This document shows, in pieces, positions 10,139 through 20,899 of a stretch of DNA of 64,000 nt (within the stretch, counting starts at the first letter, position 1; each line of letters starts with the position of its first letter). Location of the stretch: NCBI GenBank assembly GCA_020740775.1, contig JAHEWK010000035.1, positions 124,001 to 188,000 on the forward strand, given 5' to 3'. The notes below the pieces were generated by a model, which was given only the letters and a program-made list of their open reading frames with translations, was not told the DNA's origin and did no database searches. This DNA comes from Ilyonectria destructans (taxonomy: Eukaryota; Ascomycota; Sordariomycetes; Hypocreales; Nectriaceae). The translations under genes and the position numbers were made by a program.

Positions 10139-11740
10139 ATGAGTCCTAAGTCTACTCCTCAAGGGCTTCAAGATGACTTGATTTCCATCGTCTGTGCCCG
10201 CTGTAGCGAGGAGAAACCGGCGGGTGACTTCGTCAGCAAACGGAAATCTGCTGGGAAAACCAAAAACTGCCTCGGCTGTCGTAGTCAGTGCAATTCTCAT
10301 GTCAGCTCTGTCTCCCCACTCACTCCGTAAGACCATAAGAGCATTCAATACTAACTGAATAAAGAATTCCAGATCCAGAAGCGCGATCCAAACATTGAGG
10401 AAGCTCGCCGTCCGTTCTTCCTCAGCTGAAAGACCTGCCTGGAAGCGAACTAACGGAGAAGCTGGCTTATCCCCTGCTAAGGACAGGTCTGGAACCCAGC
10501 CCACGTCGCTAGAGAAGCTATAACAACTTCATGCAGCTAGGAGGTTATTCAGAGAGTCAATCAGCCAGCCTCACGTAGTGCTAGGGACGCCAATTCCACC
10601 AACCCAATAAAGCTCGCGGCTCTTCCGGGAAATGGCTCCCTCACCTCCCGCGCAGCCAACAACCCATCCAACCGCCTCACATTCTGATCCATCTACTGTC
10701 CGAAGCAGCACAACTAGTGTAGATTACTCTTACTTAGCTGCTAGGTTCCATAGGGCCGGGAAAGACTCGCAAGATAATCCTTCTAAGGCCGGGGCGAGGG
10801 CCAAGCTGGCCGCTATCCAGCGCGACCATCGTTCACGACGCCATGCAGGGGAGACTGTACCACTGACTCCCACAATATCTCAACTCGGCGTCTTTAATGG
10901 GTCTGAGGGTCCTAGAGAAGGTATCCTTGTGCTGTCGTCCTGGTAAATTATTCAGGCTAACCACGGAGCGTAGATGGGAGTCGAGATCGACTACAACCGA
11001 GTTGGTTTCAAGACGGGAATGGGATAACCAAGGGAGGCAACGACAGGGGACATTTCTCTAAATCTGATATTGACGCCGAGGACTATTTCAACTTACTCCT
11101 TTCGCCTGCTCGATCACAGAGGTACCTCAAACAATTAGGGGTGGAGTGTGATTCCGATCCAGGGGACGAAGACGAGAACGACAATAATAATTCCGTGGAT
11201 GGAAGCCCTCTTTGCCATCGCTTGCCGCAGCCTTCCGCACAGCCAAGGCGTGGTCGCCGTGGTCCTGCCCCTGGTACAGGAGGGCGGCCGAGACAATCTC
11301 GAAGGCAAACTCCATCGTCGAGGCCGCTACGACGGTATCGGAGCCCAGTGATGATTTCACCTGAAGAATCGGCGGTATTTCATGCACAAGACCCGGTGTG
11401 GAATGGAGACCTTGAGGCTTGCGCCTTGACTGGTCGCGACAAGGAAATCCTCCGCGAGTTCTGGACAGAGCTGGACAATGACCAAATGCAGTTTTGCAGT
11501 CGATGCCAAGAGAGTTGGTTCCAGATGAAGATCGATTGCGATGGCATTTGTGCGCGTTGTTATCGGAGGGATAAGAAGCGCCAGCCCGACGAGCCATATT
11601 TCTTCTCTGCGGACAATCAGCTCGACTTTGGCCCTATGCCGGGCCGGTTGCCCCAGCTTATGCCTACCGAAGAGTCGTTGATTGCTTGTGTTCACGTCTA
11701 CGTGAACATTATACTTATGCGAGGGCAGCAGTACAAATAT
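10139..11740 (+). pseudogene. Helitron N-terminal zinc-binding region, broken
   Basis: Three open pieces lead into the Helitron. The first (10139-10330) contains ICARCSEEKPAGDF and KTKNCLGCR, a CxxC-x-CxxC pattern. The second (10632-10946) is Ser/Pro-rich. The third (11141-11743) contains MQFCSRCQESWFQMKIDCDGICARCYR, the zinc-finger block commonly seen ahead of the Rep domain in fungal Helitron proteins. They are separated by stops and frame changes. I infer that they once formed the N-terminus of the transposase; the first piece could be an independent short gene. Confidence 0.6.
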
Positions 11741-11812
11741 TGAGGGCATGTAATTTACTTTCTCCGGGAGGTTGGCTTAGTGTACAACCAGCTCCCGCTT
11801 TTGCCGTAAGAG

Positions 11813-13560
11813 TTGAATACTGTGTTACTACGTCCTGCGAATACGTCGTCCCACGCAAATCTTAGCCGGCAATTCACCCGCCAGTTCCGCGTGCGCCGCC
11901 AGCCGGTTGTCATATGGCTCGACTACCTCCGCCGCCATCATCCCGGCTATCGATGCGTCGCCATCGACGAAGAGCGGCTGAATCAATTGCCCCAAGATGG
12001 TAATGTCCTGGATGCTATCCCCCAGAGTCAGGTGGAGGCTGCCGATATTGGACCCGACTCACCCGAGGAAGATCAGGAGGCAGAGCCTGACCTGGAGGAT
12101 GAGGCTGCGGTGCCGGACCTGTTGGCTAAGGACATAGAGCTCGATGCTCTGCGGTCTATTCTCTCCGGAGAATCAGGCGCTGATTCAGGGCTTTCCACAA
12201 GCTTCCAGGCGCAGGCACAACACGAGCTGCAGCTCCCGAATATACGATATACACCCATTAATGAGTTCAATCGCTCTTATGCCCTACTCTCCTTGGCATT
12301 TCCCTGCCTCTTTCCTGACGGTAGAGCCGACTTTGTTGAACCCCGATTGCGCTCCATTGATTACAAGGATTACGTCGAGCACGCGATGCGCTGGCACGAC
12401 GGGCATTTTGCACGCCACCCGACCTTCCGCTTCGTCGCCTTCAACACGCTAATGCGGTCACAAGCACATTCGCGGTCCAGATTCTTCGTGAAGCAACATG
12501 ATGGGAGACAGCAGCCGCTGACGCGAGAGCAACTTATTCAGGCGCTCGAACACAGCGAGGACCCCGAGGCGCAGGCGCTGATCAACTCGATCACAAGGCA
12601 TGCGGTGTCTATTTGCGGTATGCGTCCATTCTGGAACAAAAAGAGGCAGGACCTCAAGGCCTACGCCTATAACCTTGGTTGTCCTGGTGCATTCATTACA
12701 TTTAGCCCGGCAGATTTACACTAGCGGAGTCTCTACCAGTACATACCCCAGTATGACGACTGGCTAGCCGCCACCGAGCCGGAGAGGATGGCTCTATTGC
12801 GCCGCCTATTGCGGCAGAACCCTCATATTGCTGCTTTCTATTTCTACCGCTGATACTGCCTCTTTCGGGATATCGTGCTAAGCAAGAAGTTCAGCATCAC
12901 AGATTACTGGGATCGTTATAAATAGCAAGGGCGTGGGAGTCCATACAACCACGGCCTGTACTGGATGGAAAATTGCCCCGGAGCCGACATGGAGGACGAA
13001 GCCGCTCGTGATGTTTTTGCACGCACGTGGGGATTCCACGTCACTGCCATTAACCCCAAGCCGAGTAGGACTATACCTCAGGGTGAGGGTAATCCTCTGA
13101 GCGTGGATCCCCTGAGCATAGAGATGACATTCCTGCGGCTCTTACAAATCGTCAATTGTTGCCAGCGCCATAAGTGCAACACTACGTACTGCTTGCGTGT
13201 AAGGAAAAGAACCGGCGATCTGGCAAGGGATATGGAAGGCGCCGCAGCAGATATCGAGGCGGCCAATGTTGCCAATCCAGAGAGGGAGTGTCGTTTTGAC
13301 TTCCCTTGTGCCTTGCGGGAGCTGGCCGCAGTGATCAGGAAGGAAGGCCGGTCGTACTACATCTTTGAGGCGGCCCGGAATGACAGCCTTATGAACAACT
13401 TCAACCCTGCGATTATCCTAGGCTGGCTAGCCAATATCGACATATCTCCTTGCACCAGCTTACAGGCGGTCATTACCTACGCTGCGAAGTATTGCAGTAA
13501 AGCTGAGAAGAAGACCGAGTCTTTCTCCCGGCTTGCAGACCAGGTCTTGCCTCATACATC
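11813..13560 (+). pseudogene. Helitron Rep (HUH nuclease) domain, inactivated
   Basis: This segment begins in the frame 11813-12724 and continues past stops into the frame starting 12965. Blocks typical of the Helitron-like N domain are seen: YALLSLAFPCLFPDGRADF, HARHPTFRFVAFNTLMR-type sequence, and the Rep motif 1 GAFITFSPADLH. The HUH motif should read like GSPHxHGLYW but here is GSPYNHGLYW, so the first histidine is Tyr, a change a C-to-T mutation would produce. The tyrosine motif YAAKYCSK is present near 13480. In-frame stops occur at 12722, near 12851 and near 12923. Rep normally nicks and joins single-stranded DNA during rolling-circle transposition; this copy cannot be functional. Confidence 0.85.
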
Positions 13561-15856
13561 GCACGTTCAGCCCCTGTTGTCCTTCTCCTCTCGCCTCATG
13601 AACAAGCTGATCGCCGAGAGAGATTACTCGGCGCAGGAGATTTCCCATCTGCTGCTTAACATTCCGCTGCAAGAAGGCACCCGTATGGTTGTCACCGTGG
13701 ACTGCCGTCCGTTGGAGCGACAGGCGCGTTCGTATCGTGTGGATGGAGATGTCAACGAGGCCATCGGCAGCTACAGGAAATATCTAGAGAGAAAGGACCA
13801 GCATGAGGATGTAACGTATCTCGAATACCTGCAGTCGTACAATCTCAACACGTGGAGGAGACTCGCTGCTCACGCGAAAAAGAGGGTCCTGTCTTACTTC
13901 CCTCGATACAAATCCATGGAAGCCTCTTCCCAGTTTAACGACTTCTGTCGTGTTAAATTGGTGATGGTTCATCCACATCGCTTTCCAGAAGAGTTGCTCG
14001 TTGTGGGTGGCCAGCGGTTCGATTCTTTCACAGCCGGGTACATGCGCTGCAGACAGCTCCACGATACCCATACGGACGATCATTATGGAGAGCCGGATAC
14101 GGATGAATTGACGGCAGAGGACGATGAGTTTGAGCTTGAGGCCCATGAGGAGCCCATCGCGGAGGAGGATTGGCATGAACTCGCCCGCATGCTACCTGAC
14201 CGCCCGCTGGAGGAAGAGGACATCGACATCCTCGGCCGCCGAGATATTGACATTAATTACGATTGGACCCCTCATGTTGGGCGGTATACCGATGATGGCA
14301 TTCTCAACGGCGACTACTGGAAGCAACGCAAAGCGGAAAACACCCTTGACCTTGACGTGGATGATCAGCCATTGGAGGCTCGCGATTCCCTAAATCCAGA
14401 GCAGCGCCTGGTGTACGGCACGGTGATGGGCCACTTCCTGACCCGGGATCCCTCCCAGTTGTTACTCCATGTGGATGGCGGAGGCGGCACTGGCAAGTCA
14501 TACCTCATTAACCTGCTCTCCGCGCACCTTCAAGCCGCGACGGGCGGGAGAGGGACACCCGTCTGGCGTGCCGCGCCCACGGGCGTCGCGGGAAATCAGA
14601 TTTCGGGCACTACCTTGCATTCCCTGTTGCACCTGCCAATTAATAAGGACTTCAAGCCTCTCTCAGCCATTGATAAGGCCCAGCTCCAGAAGAAGCTTAA
14701 GGATATCAAGTATCTGATCATTGACGAGAAGAGCATGCTGGGACTGCGTCAGCTATCTTGGATCGATGACCGTCTCCGAGAGGCGTTCCCGAATAAGAAC
14801 GAAGAGTTCTTTGGCGGCCTGAACATCCTGTTGGTTGGTGACTTCTTTCAGCTTCCCCCTGTGCTGCAGAAGCCGCTTTATTACGATAAAGAGGTTCAGG
14901 GAGTAGAGATCAAGGGCAGAAACGCATATAGGCGATTCGATAAATCGGTCTTCTTGAAAGTTGTCCAGCGGCAGCGTGGCGACGATCAGGAGGCATTCCG
15001 CCTAGCTCTCGGGGAATTGCGGCTGCTTCAACTATCTGTGGAATCCTGGAAGCTCCTTTCCAGCCGCGTACAGGCAAAACTAGACGATCAAGAGGTCGCA
15101 AGGTTTGTCAACGCCTTACGAGTATACGCCACTAAAGATAGGGTGAACGAATATAACCACTATCACCTCGACCGCCTCAGCCGGCCAGTCATCCAGGTCA
15201 TGGCTAAGAACGTCGGCCCCGGCGCGGCTGCTGCGCCTGATGACAAGGCGGGAAACCTTGCGAAGCAGATCCCAATATGCATTGGCTCCCGTCTGATGCT
15301 GACGTCCAACCTTTGGCAGCCAGTTGACCTCTGCAACGGCGCTCGCGGCACAGTTTACGATATCGGCTGGGCACCTGGGGCCGACCCCATCTAAGACCCT
15401 CCCTATATTATTATAATGGAGTTTGACAAATACAGCGGACCGGTATTCCTAACCACCGCTAATGGCAGGAAGATTGTGCCGATTCTCCCAGTGGAGAGGG
15501 ACTTCCTCATCGGAGCCACTCTCTGCGCTCGCACCCAGTTTCCCCTGATCGTATGCTACGCAATTACCGTACACAAGTCACAAAGCATCACCGAAGACAT
15601 GATAGTTACAGATCTGTCCTGCCGGGACTTTCAGACTGGTTTAAGCTACATGGCTGTCTCTCGCGTGAAAACGCTCGAGGGTCTGATGTTGGATGCACCA
15701 TTTGATCGTAATCACCTGGCCTACGGGTCTCCCCCGGATGGCATGAAGATGAAGATGAGAGATCAGGAGCTTAGGAAACGACAGGTGCTCACACGGAATC
15801 CGTACATGTCACATAATACCAAGAATAGCCATGCCAATGGATCAGTACGTAGATAA
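12965..15856 (+). pseudogene. Helitron PIF1-like helicase domain, broken by one stop
   Basis: The long frame 12965-15394 encodes the end of Rep and a PIF1-family superfamily 1 helicase. Visible motifs are Walker A HVDGGGGTGKSYLINLL (about 14467-14517), Walker B YLIIDEKSML, motif III ILLVGDFFQLPPV and the Q-rich KVVQRQRGD. A TAA at 15392-15394 ends the frame, but the protein plainly continues in the same frame as DPPYIIIMEFDKYSGPVF and the C-terminal motif AITVHKSQSITEDMIVTDL, then YMAVSRVKTLEGL. The helicase would unwind donor DNA during transposition. Except for the stop it is nearly complete. Confidence 0.88.
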
Positions 15857-15911
15857 TGCAGTAGTAGGAATAGCTTCCCGGCCCGCGGACACACAGCCTT
15901 CGGCTGAGGCT

Positions 15912-15950
15912 ACCCCATGCACCCCATCGCCGCTCCAATGTGCATGGGGT
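15912..15950 (+). repeat. Hairpin, candidate Helitron 3' terminus
   Basis: Two 11-base arms, ACCCCATGCAC and GTGCATGGGGT, are perfect reverse complements around a 17-base loop. Helitrons typically carry a short GC-rich hairpin just before the 3' end. The expected CTRR does not follow within 15 bases here, so the assignment is tentative; it could equally be a transcription terminator hairpin of the element. Confidence 0.5.
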
Positions 15951-15986
15951 GACGTAGTATTTTACTTTTCCTACAGGACTATCTAG

Positions 15987-17040
15987 CTGGCCTGCGGCGC
16001 CATTTTGATCGCCGTCTTCGCTGCCGATACTGTTTCAATAGGCTGGGCCATAAGCAAGGGCAGCCTTACTGCTCCAGAAAACTTGGATGACAACAGCAGC
16101 GATGACGGCAGCAGCATAGATTCATCTAGGACATCTATCGGTCAAGAAGGACCTGGGAACCAGGAGACTGATGCGCTATTATACGAAAGGGGCGGTTCAG
16201 CACCCGTACCTTGGTCGCAGAGAGACAACCATAGGCGGTGCAGTTTAGGATACCATATTTTCTACTTAGTCCTTGGCTTCTTTGCCATCTGCCTAGCCGA
16301 CTATGTCTTGTCCCACGCCGCAACGAACATTACGGACGGGGTTGTAAAGTCCGAGATGTGGATTGGACTTGGGTTTGTGAGGCCTTTTAGGACTCAGGTC
16401 AAGAAAAGGGAAGATCAAACGCAGAAGCTAGGATTTCGCAAACATCTGAATACATAGAATTAATTTGTTCAAATCCCAACGAGATACGTTATCGCCTGCA
16501 CAAATCCAACTTTTAATCACTTCGTTGAAACATCGAGTCGCAAGGAAACCCGCTGCTCTATCCATTCCCCAAGGTGTTTTGCTGCACACACTCAACCCCT
16601 CAACACGCTCTACCACAACAACCCGTTTATTTTTTCGGCCGAGCCTTGAATTTCTTGAGAGGGTCTCGTTTCCTCGCGCCAACCTTGAATCCCTTGCCTC
16701 TCTTGTGTCAATCTGACGTTCTTTTTGGCGTCATAATCCTCGCCATTGCCACTACACTTCCCCAAGAAATTCGTAGCCATTATGAGCGGCCACCGAGGAC
16801 ATATTGGTATTCTTGTGGCTCATACTGTCCATAATCTACTGAATTCACCCCGTCGTGCGTTCGAGATACGTACCGCGTATCCAACAGAGTTGGACCACGC
16901 AGCACGCGGTGATCGCGTCTGGTTGCGGGACGCCAAGTGTACCAAGGCGGCCGACCGCGTTGAGCGATGTTGGCTGCTTACCTTGTCTCAATCTGGTTCC
17001 TAACGTCATTCCTCGTGGTACATCGCCAGTCACCCTTGTT
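15987..17040 (+). pseudogene. Relic of a sodium/calcium exchanger-family gene
   Basis: The first piece (about 15990-16335) reads GAILIAVFAADTVSIGWAISKGSLTAPENLD, an acidic/Ser-rich loop, then a hydrophobic span and HAATNITD. A second piece (about 16710-16840) reads SDVLFGVIILAIATTLP and, after a one-base frame change, FVAIMSGHRGHIGILVAHTV. These match the order of the second exchanger repeat of fungal Na+/Ca2+ exchanger-superfamily proteins. About 370 unrelated bases lie between them, and the following sequence is too decayed to read securely; AMLAAYLVSIWFL near 16970 may be the last helix. The 5' half of the gene is absent, cut off where the Helitron begins. The assignment is from motif recognition. 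Confidence 0.55.
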
Positions 17041-17798
17041 GGCCACTCTGGTCTCGGCGTTGGCCGTGCATGACTTTCTCTGGCAGCTGAATGCGCTACG
17101 CGCCGTGACGGTGGAGGAACCGGAAACACTTCTCGTCCCCGACCAAGCTGATTGCTGCTGATTGGGATCATTGACGCTCATGGAACGCGTATGTACAGGA
17201 AAGGATACAAAGTCGAACCCATCTGTCTGTGTATATCCTTTCAAGAGATGAAACTCAATATTAATAGGGAATTTGGCACAAAGAACGAATCAGTCGCAAA
17301 CAGCCCTCAACACGATCTCTCCCCAGCACAGTCTCGGCCCTCACGGGTCTCCTCTAAAGCAGTTCCCAACCCCAAGATGATGGTACAATACCATGTCACG
17401 CCCTGGCTCTCAACGACGGCAGCTTGCGCCAGGTGCCCATAACGACCGACGTCTTGTGTTCCGGCCTCGCCTTGATCTCTCCTTCAAATGTGTCCTTCCG
17501 CATCCTCCGAGGCCGCGCGCGGCCTTGGAAAGTCGATGTTGAAGCTGCCGCACAAGCATCATGATGAGTTTCAAGAAAACCATATGAAATGTGACTACCG
17601 CCCTATGATATAGACGGCCATGTCAATGCACCCGGCAAGTCTAACCAGTAGCCACTCTTCGCGCAATCTCTCAAGCTCCGTGCCTTTGATCAAATATTAA
17701 AACAGGCATTAATAATCCTTCACTAAGTGTCGACAATACCAGAATCATTATGGTACCACTTTTCATGGATGTTATTGCAGCCCAGAACTGGATCAAGA

Positions 17799-19088
17799 CT
17801 ACTTTGCATCCTTGGATTTCTGTCCACTCCAAAAATGCATTTTGCTGTAGGCATGGACACTGCAATCCTTCATTGCCTCTCGACACTCTGCCAAGAAGAC
17901 CTCCGTCTCGGCACTCGTCCAGCCCATTTTGGGAAAATGCCGGGCAGCGAGGGCGGGGAAGAACTCTTTGCAGGCTTCACGATAAAACTGACCGACGTAG
18001 CGCTTCTTTCTGTGATGCCATTCGGGTCAGCAATTCAGCATCCTGCTCTGCCGCTCTCATTTTCCTCCTATATTGTTGAGAGGTTGAGGGTTCAGGCCGT
18101 TTACTTATCGAGGGGCCACGGGCCGAAGGGCAGCTTGACGCAGTTGTGTTGAATGTTGATGAAGCCCGCGTTGGTGAGATACTCTCCGCCAAGATCGGCA
18201 GCGCGGGCGTTACCGCTGAAGCGCTGAAAGGCATCAACCAACGAGTCATTTAATCGCGTAACAGGCCAGTTGTCGGGTATGGTATCATCATCTGAGTGGC
18301 ATTGGTGGTCGATGTCTTGGAGCTCGATCCAGGCGCCAGGCTTCATGTGACTATTCAGTTATAAGTAAAGCAGCACTCAGTCAAGAGTCGACGAAGCGCT
18401 CTCTTGAGAAAGCAACGTAAAACGTACCAGAAAGCCTTCTTCAAGACTTTTTCGGGTGATTCGAGGTACGGCATCACGTGGCGGAGGTGGACAAGGTCAA
18501 AGTTGTCGCCGTTAAGCCATTCGTCTTCAATGTCGTCAACAATGAAGGTCACATTGGGCGGCACCACGTCGGGCTGTATGGGGCTGAGATCGAGGCCGAT
18601 GACCTGTGCACTGGGATACTCATCGGCAACTAAAACAATAACAGTCAGTCAAATCCAACAGATAGATGAGTTCATTAATCCTTACCTTCGATCGCCCATA
18701 TTCCCGTCCCTGTTCCCAAATCCACAATATTCTGCGGATCCTCGCCAATTGGCGCATATATTAACTTCCCTTTCGTTACTTGAAGCATCATCCCATGCAT
18801 CATATCCTCGCGATCTTGCTCCCTATCATCGTTAGGCAATGGGTAGCGGCCCGAGCGGAAATTGTGGTAGCGGCGGCCATTAATATATTCGTGCTCCCAG
18901 ATGCTAGGCGTGATGGAGGTAGTGCTACTTCTGGAGATGCTCACGGCCGAGTCGGCATCACTGGTTGAGAATTCGTCGTTTTCGTTGTTGATGCCGGCTT
19001 CGATATGGCCTTCCATCGTTGAAAGCATCGTCGATGGATCGCCATGAGTTTGCCACCCGCTGGTCATGGCTGTTGCTGCTGCTGCCAT
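17799..19088 (-). CDS. LaeA-like SAM-dependent methyltransferase
   Basis: Four exons on the minus strand (19088-18686, 18629-18428, 18350-18105, 18009-17799) join to an uninterrupted 353-residue protein, the usual size of fungal LaeA-like methyltransferases. The introns start GTAAGG, GTACGT and GTAAAC and end TTTTAG, AATAG and CACAG. Blocks in order are YINGRRYHNFRSGRYPLPND, IVDLGTGTGIWAIE (SAM motif I), VIGLDLSPIQPDVVPPNVTF, FDLVHLRHVMPYL, MKPGAWIELQDIDH, and the C-terminal FFPALAARHFPKMGW and HAYSKMHFWSGQK. Family members such as LaeA work with velvet proteins in the nucleus to control secondary metabolism and development, though most LaeA-like paralogues have unknown targets. The start is the ATG at 19088; the upstream in-frame codon at 19106 is TTG. 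Confidence 0.9.
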
Positions 19089-19699
19089 GTTCACGTGTTG
19101 TCGCAATCAGGGATTGATGGATCCGTGGCGGCAACAGGTCTAATTTTTTGACCGGAGAGAAATGAAAGAGAAGGGACGTTGGAAAGCCAGATGGGACCAG
19201 TGTCGTCTAAATGGGACCTAACTGGGGAGACAGTGATAGAATAGAACCACGCACCAATCCGCGGAAGAGACATCGAGGGACTCGTCGTGATTCAGGTTCC
19301 CCACAGGGGAAGGGTCTAATAAATGAACCGACCTTTTCCCCAGGCAGACCCCATTCCACATCCCGTCGAGCGACCCTGGCTGGCACCATGCTTCCACGCA
19401 GGCACATCCAAGCCGTCCCTTGCAAGGAATCGTCTCCGTGGCCAGTCTTTGATTAGTGGCGAACCGCTCCGTGGGTCAGGTGGAGCTCCCCATCGAGGAG
19501 ACAACATGAAAGCTTCTGACTTAACGTGACCAATCTTCACACAACATGGCCCATGTCCACGTCTGAACATTTTCTGAGTGGCGCGAGCCTCGATTGTCTT
19601 TGGGTCTCTCGGGATAAATGCGCGTTAGACAAGTCGTCCGGACGATCTTGATGTCGCCGGGGGAGGGTGCGACACAACGGTGCCCCCCCGGTGATCCAC

Positions 19700-19890
19700 G
19701 TGGGTTTTTATTACTGTCGCCAGGAAGTGGTGTTGGCTTATCCTCCACAAACTCATCTCGTGTTGTTCCTCACAAAGCTGCGCTGTGGAGTTGACGTCAA
19801 CTCCGTTGAAACCACCACTCATTTCAAAACCGCGCTAGTGATTGCATGGGGTCAACTCCATTGATACCACCATACGTCAATTCCGTTGAC
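19700..19890. promoter_or_regulatory. CRE-type palindrome and short direct repeats
   Basis: An 18-bp perfect palindrome, GGAGTTGACGTCAACTCC, lies at 19787-19804 and contains TGACGTCA, the site bound by ATF/CREB-type bZIP factors. A unit of the form GTCAACTCCGTTGA occurs at 19796, 19851 and 19876, the first two copies followed by similar ACCACCA sequence. These repeats lie between the methyltransferase and the BTB gene, 280-370 bases ahead of the latter. Regulatory function is inferred only from sequence. Confidence 0.4.
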
Positions 19891-20164
19891 ATTTTGGACA
19901 AGTAATTTAGTAAAAATGGTATGTATACTTGGTCGTATCAGTGGCGTTCAAAAAAGAAACGTTTAATAATAGGGATAAGAGGCGTAACCCATTTTCCATT
20001 TTCTACCCAAACTTCACCTGCGCTAGTGGAGATTTTGAGTTTCAAGTGGCTCTCCTAACTGGCGACGCGGCAGGGTTTGTGTTTCCCTGAGGCAGGGGAG
20101 TACAATTAGTTGCCCAATTGAAATCTATTTTGAGATTCACTCCCAGCAACCTCGAACAGAACCA

Positions 20165-20550
20165 ATGGCATCTCAAAGTTCTTCCGTTCTATCCAAGCTT
20201 TTACATTCTGAAGAATACAACGACTTTACTCTAGCTTGCCAGGGGCAGCAGTTTTACCTCCACAAAGCCATTGTTTGCTGGCAGTCCCCAGTTATTGCTA
20301 CAGCATCACGAGGAGACTTCCAGGCACTTTCATGGGAAAACGCAACACGCCTGAGTGTGGGGAGCTTACGCAGAGTATAGGAAGCAAGAACGAAGTTCCT
20401 AAATATGGAGGCATTCGACGTCGCCACCGTTCGGCGCATGATAGCTTTTTTATACACAGAGGATTACGAAGTCGAGACTCAGCTGAGTCCTCTGCTACAA
20501 CACCACCTGACTTTTCTCCCCCCTTCAGCCTCCTCCCTCTGTGCTTCTAG
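20165..20550 (+). CDS. BTB/POZ-domain protein, probable non-canonical intron; 3' end unclear
   Basis: Translation from ATG 20165 gives LHSEEYNDFTLACQGQQFYLHKAIVCWQSPVIATA-x-RGDFQ, the first half of a fungal BTB/POZ domain. The frame then meets a stop at 20378-20380. If bases 20324-20380 (57 nt, GC...TATAG) are removed, it continues as EARTKFLNMEAFDVATVRRMIAFLYTEDYEV, a perfect second half of the domain. This suggests a GC-AG intron, or an intron whose donor has mutated. After about 20475 the protein becomes uncertain; a stop occurs later and another intron is possible. BTB domains mediate dimerisation and often recruit cullin-3 ligases. The gene may be a recent pseudogene. Confidence 0.6.
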
Positions 20551-20899
20551 CCAATTACATACAACAGGAGATTGTGGTATTATAAGAACACAACGATCGA
20601 GCGAGAGAATGACTAGTCCCGGGTCCGTATCTAGAATGTACAAAAGAAGTTAAAAAAAAAACGAATGAGACAGATTAGGTCGAGACTGAGAGATGTCAAC
20701 GCCGAGTTATGCAGCGGTTATCAAGAGACTAGGAAAAAGAAATATCTCTTCTCCGGGGATCTAGGTCCCAGGGAGGGTGTGAGGGAGTGTTGTGTTTGTA
20801 TGTGAGCGTAGAGAGAATTTGTCGAAACTTCATCGTGAACCGTTTCATGCAGGTGATGCAGGTATACACGGCTCCACCAAGTTTGTGGCCGAAAGAACT

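Larger units (their letters stand above)
10139..15986 (+). mobile_element. Degenerate Helitron (Rep-helicase), RIP-scarred
   Basis: About 5.8 kb of plus-strand sequence can be read as one former Rep/helicase protein broken by stops and small frame changes. A possible 3' terminal structure is a hairpin with 11-bp arms at 15912-15922 and 15940-15950, after the last coding segment. A CTAG at 15983-15986 immediately precedes cation-exchanger homology, so the exact 3' end is uncertain. The 5' end is not identified; Helitrons normally begin with TC and have no target duplication or inverted repeats. Stops at helicase and Rep positions fit C-to-T or G-to-A changes, as in RIP. Confidence 0.85.
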
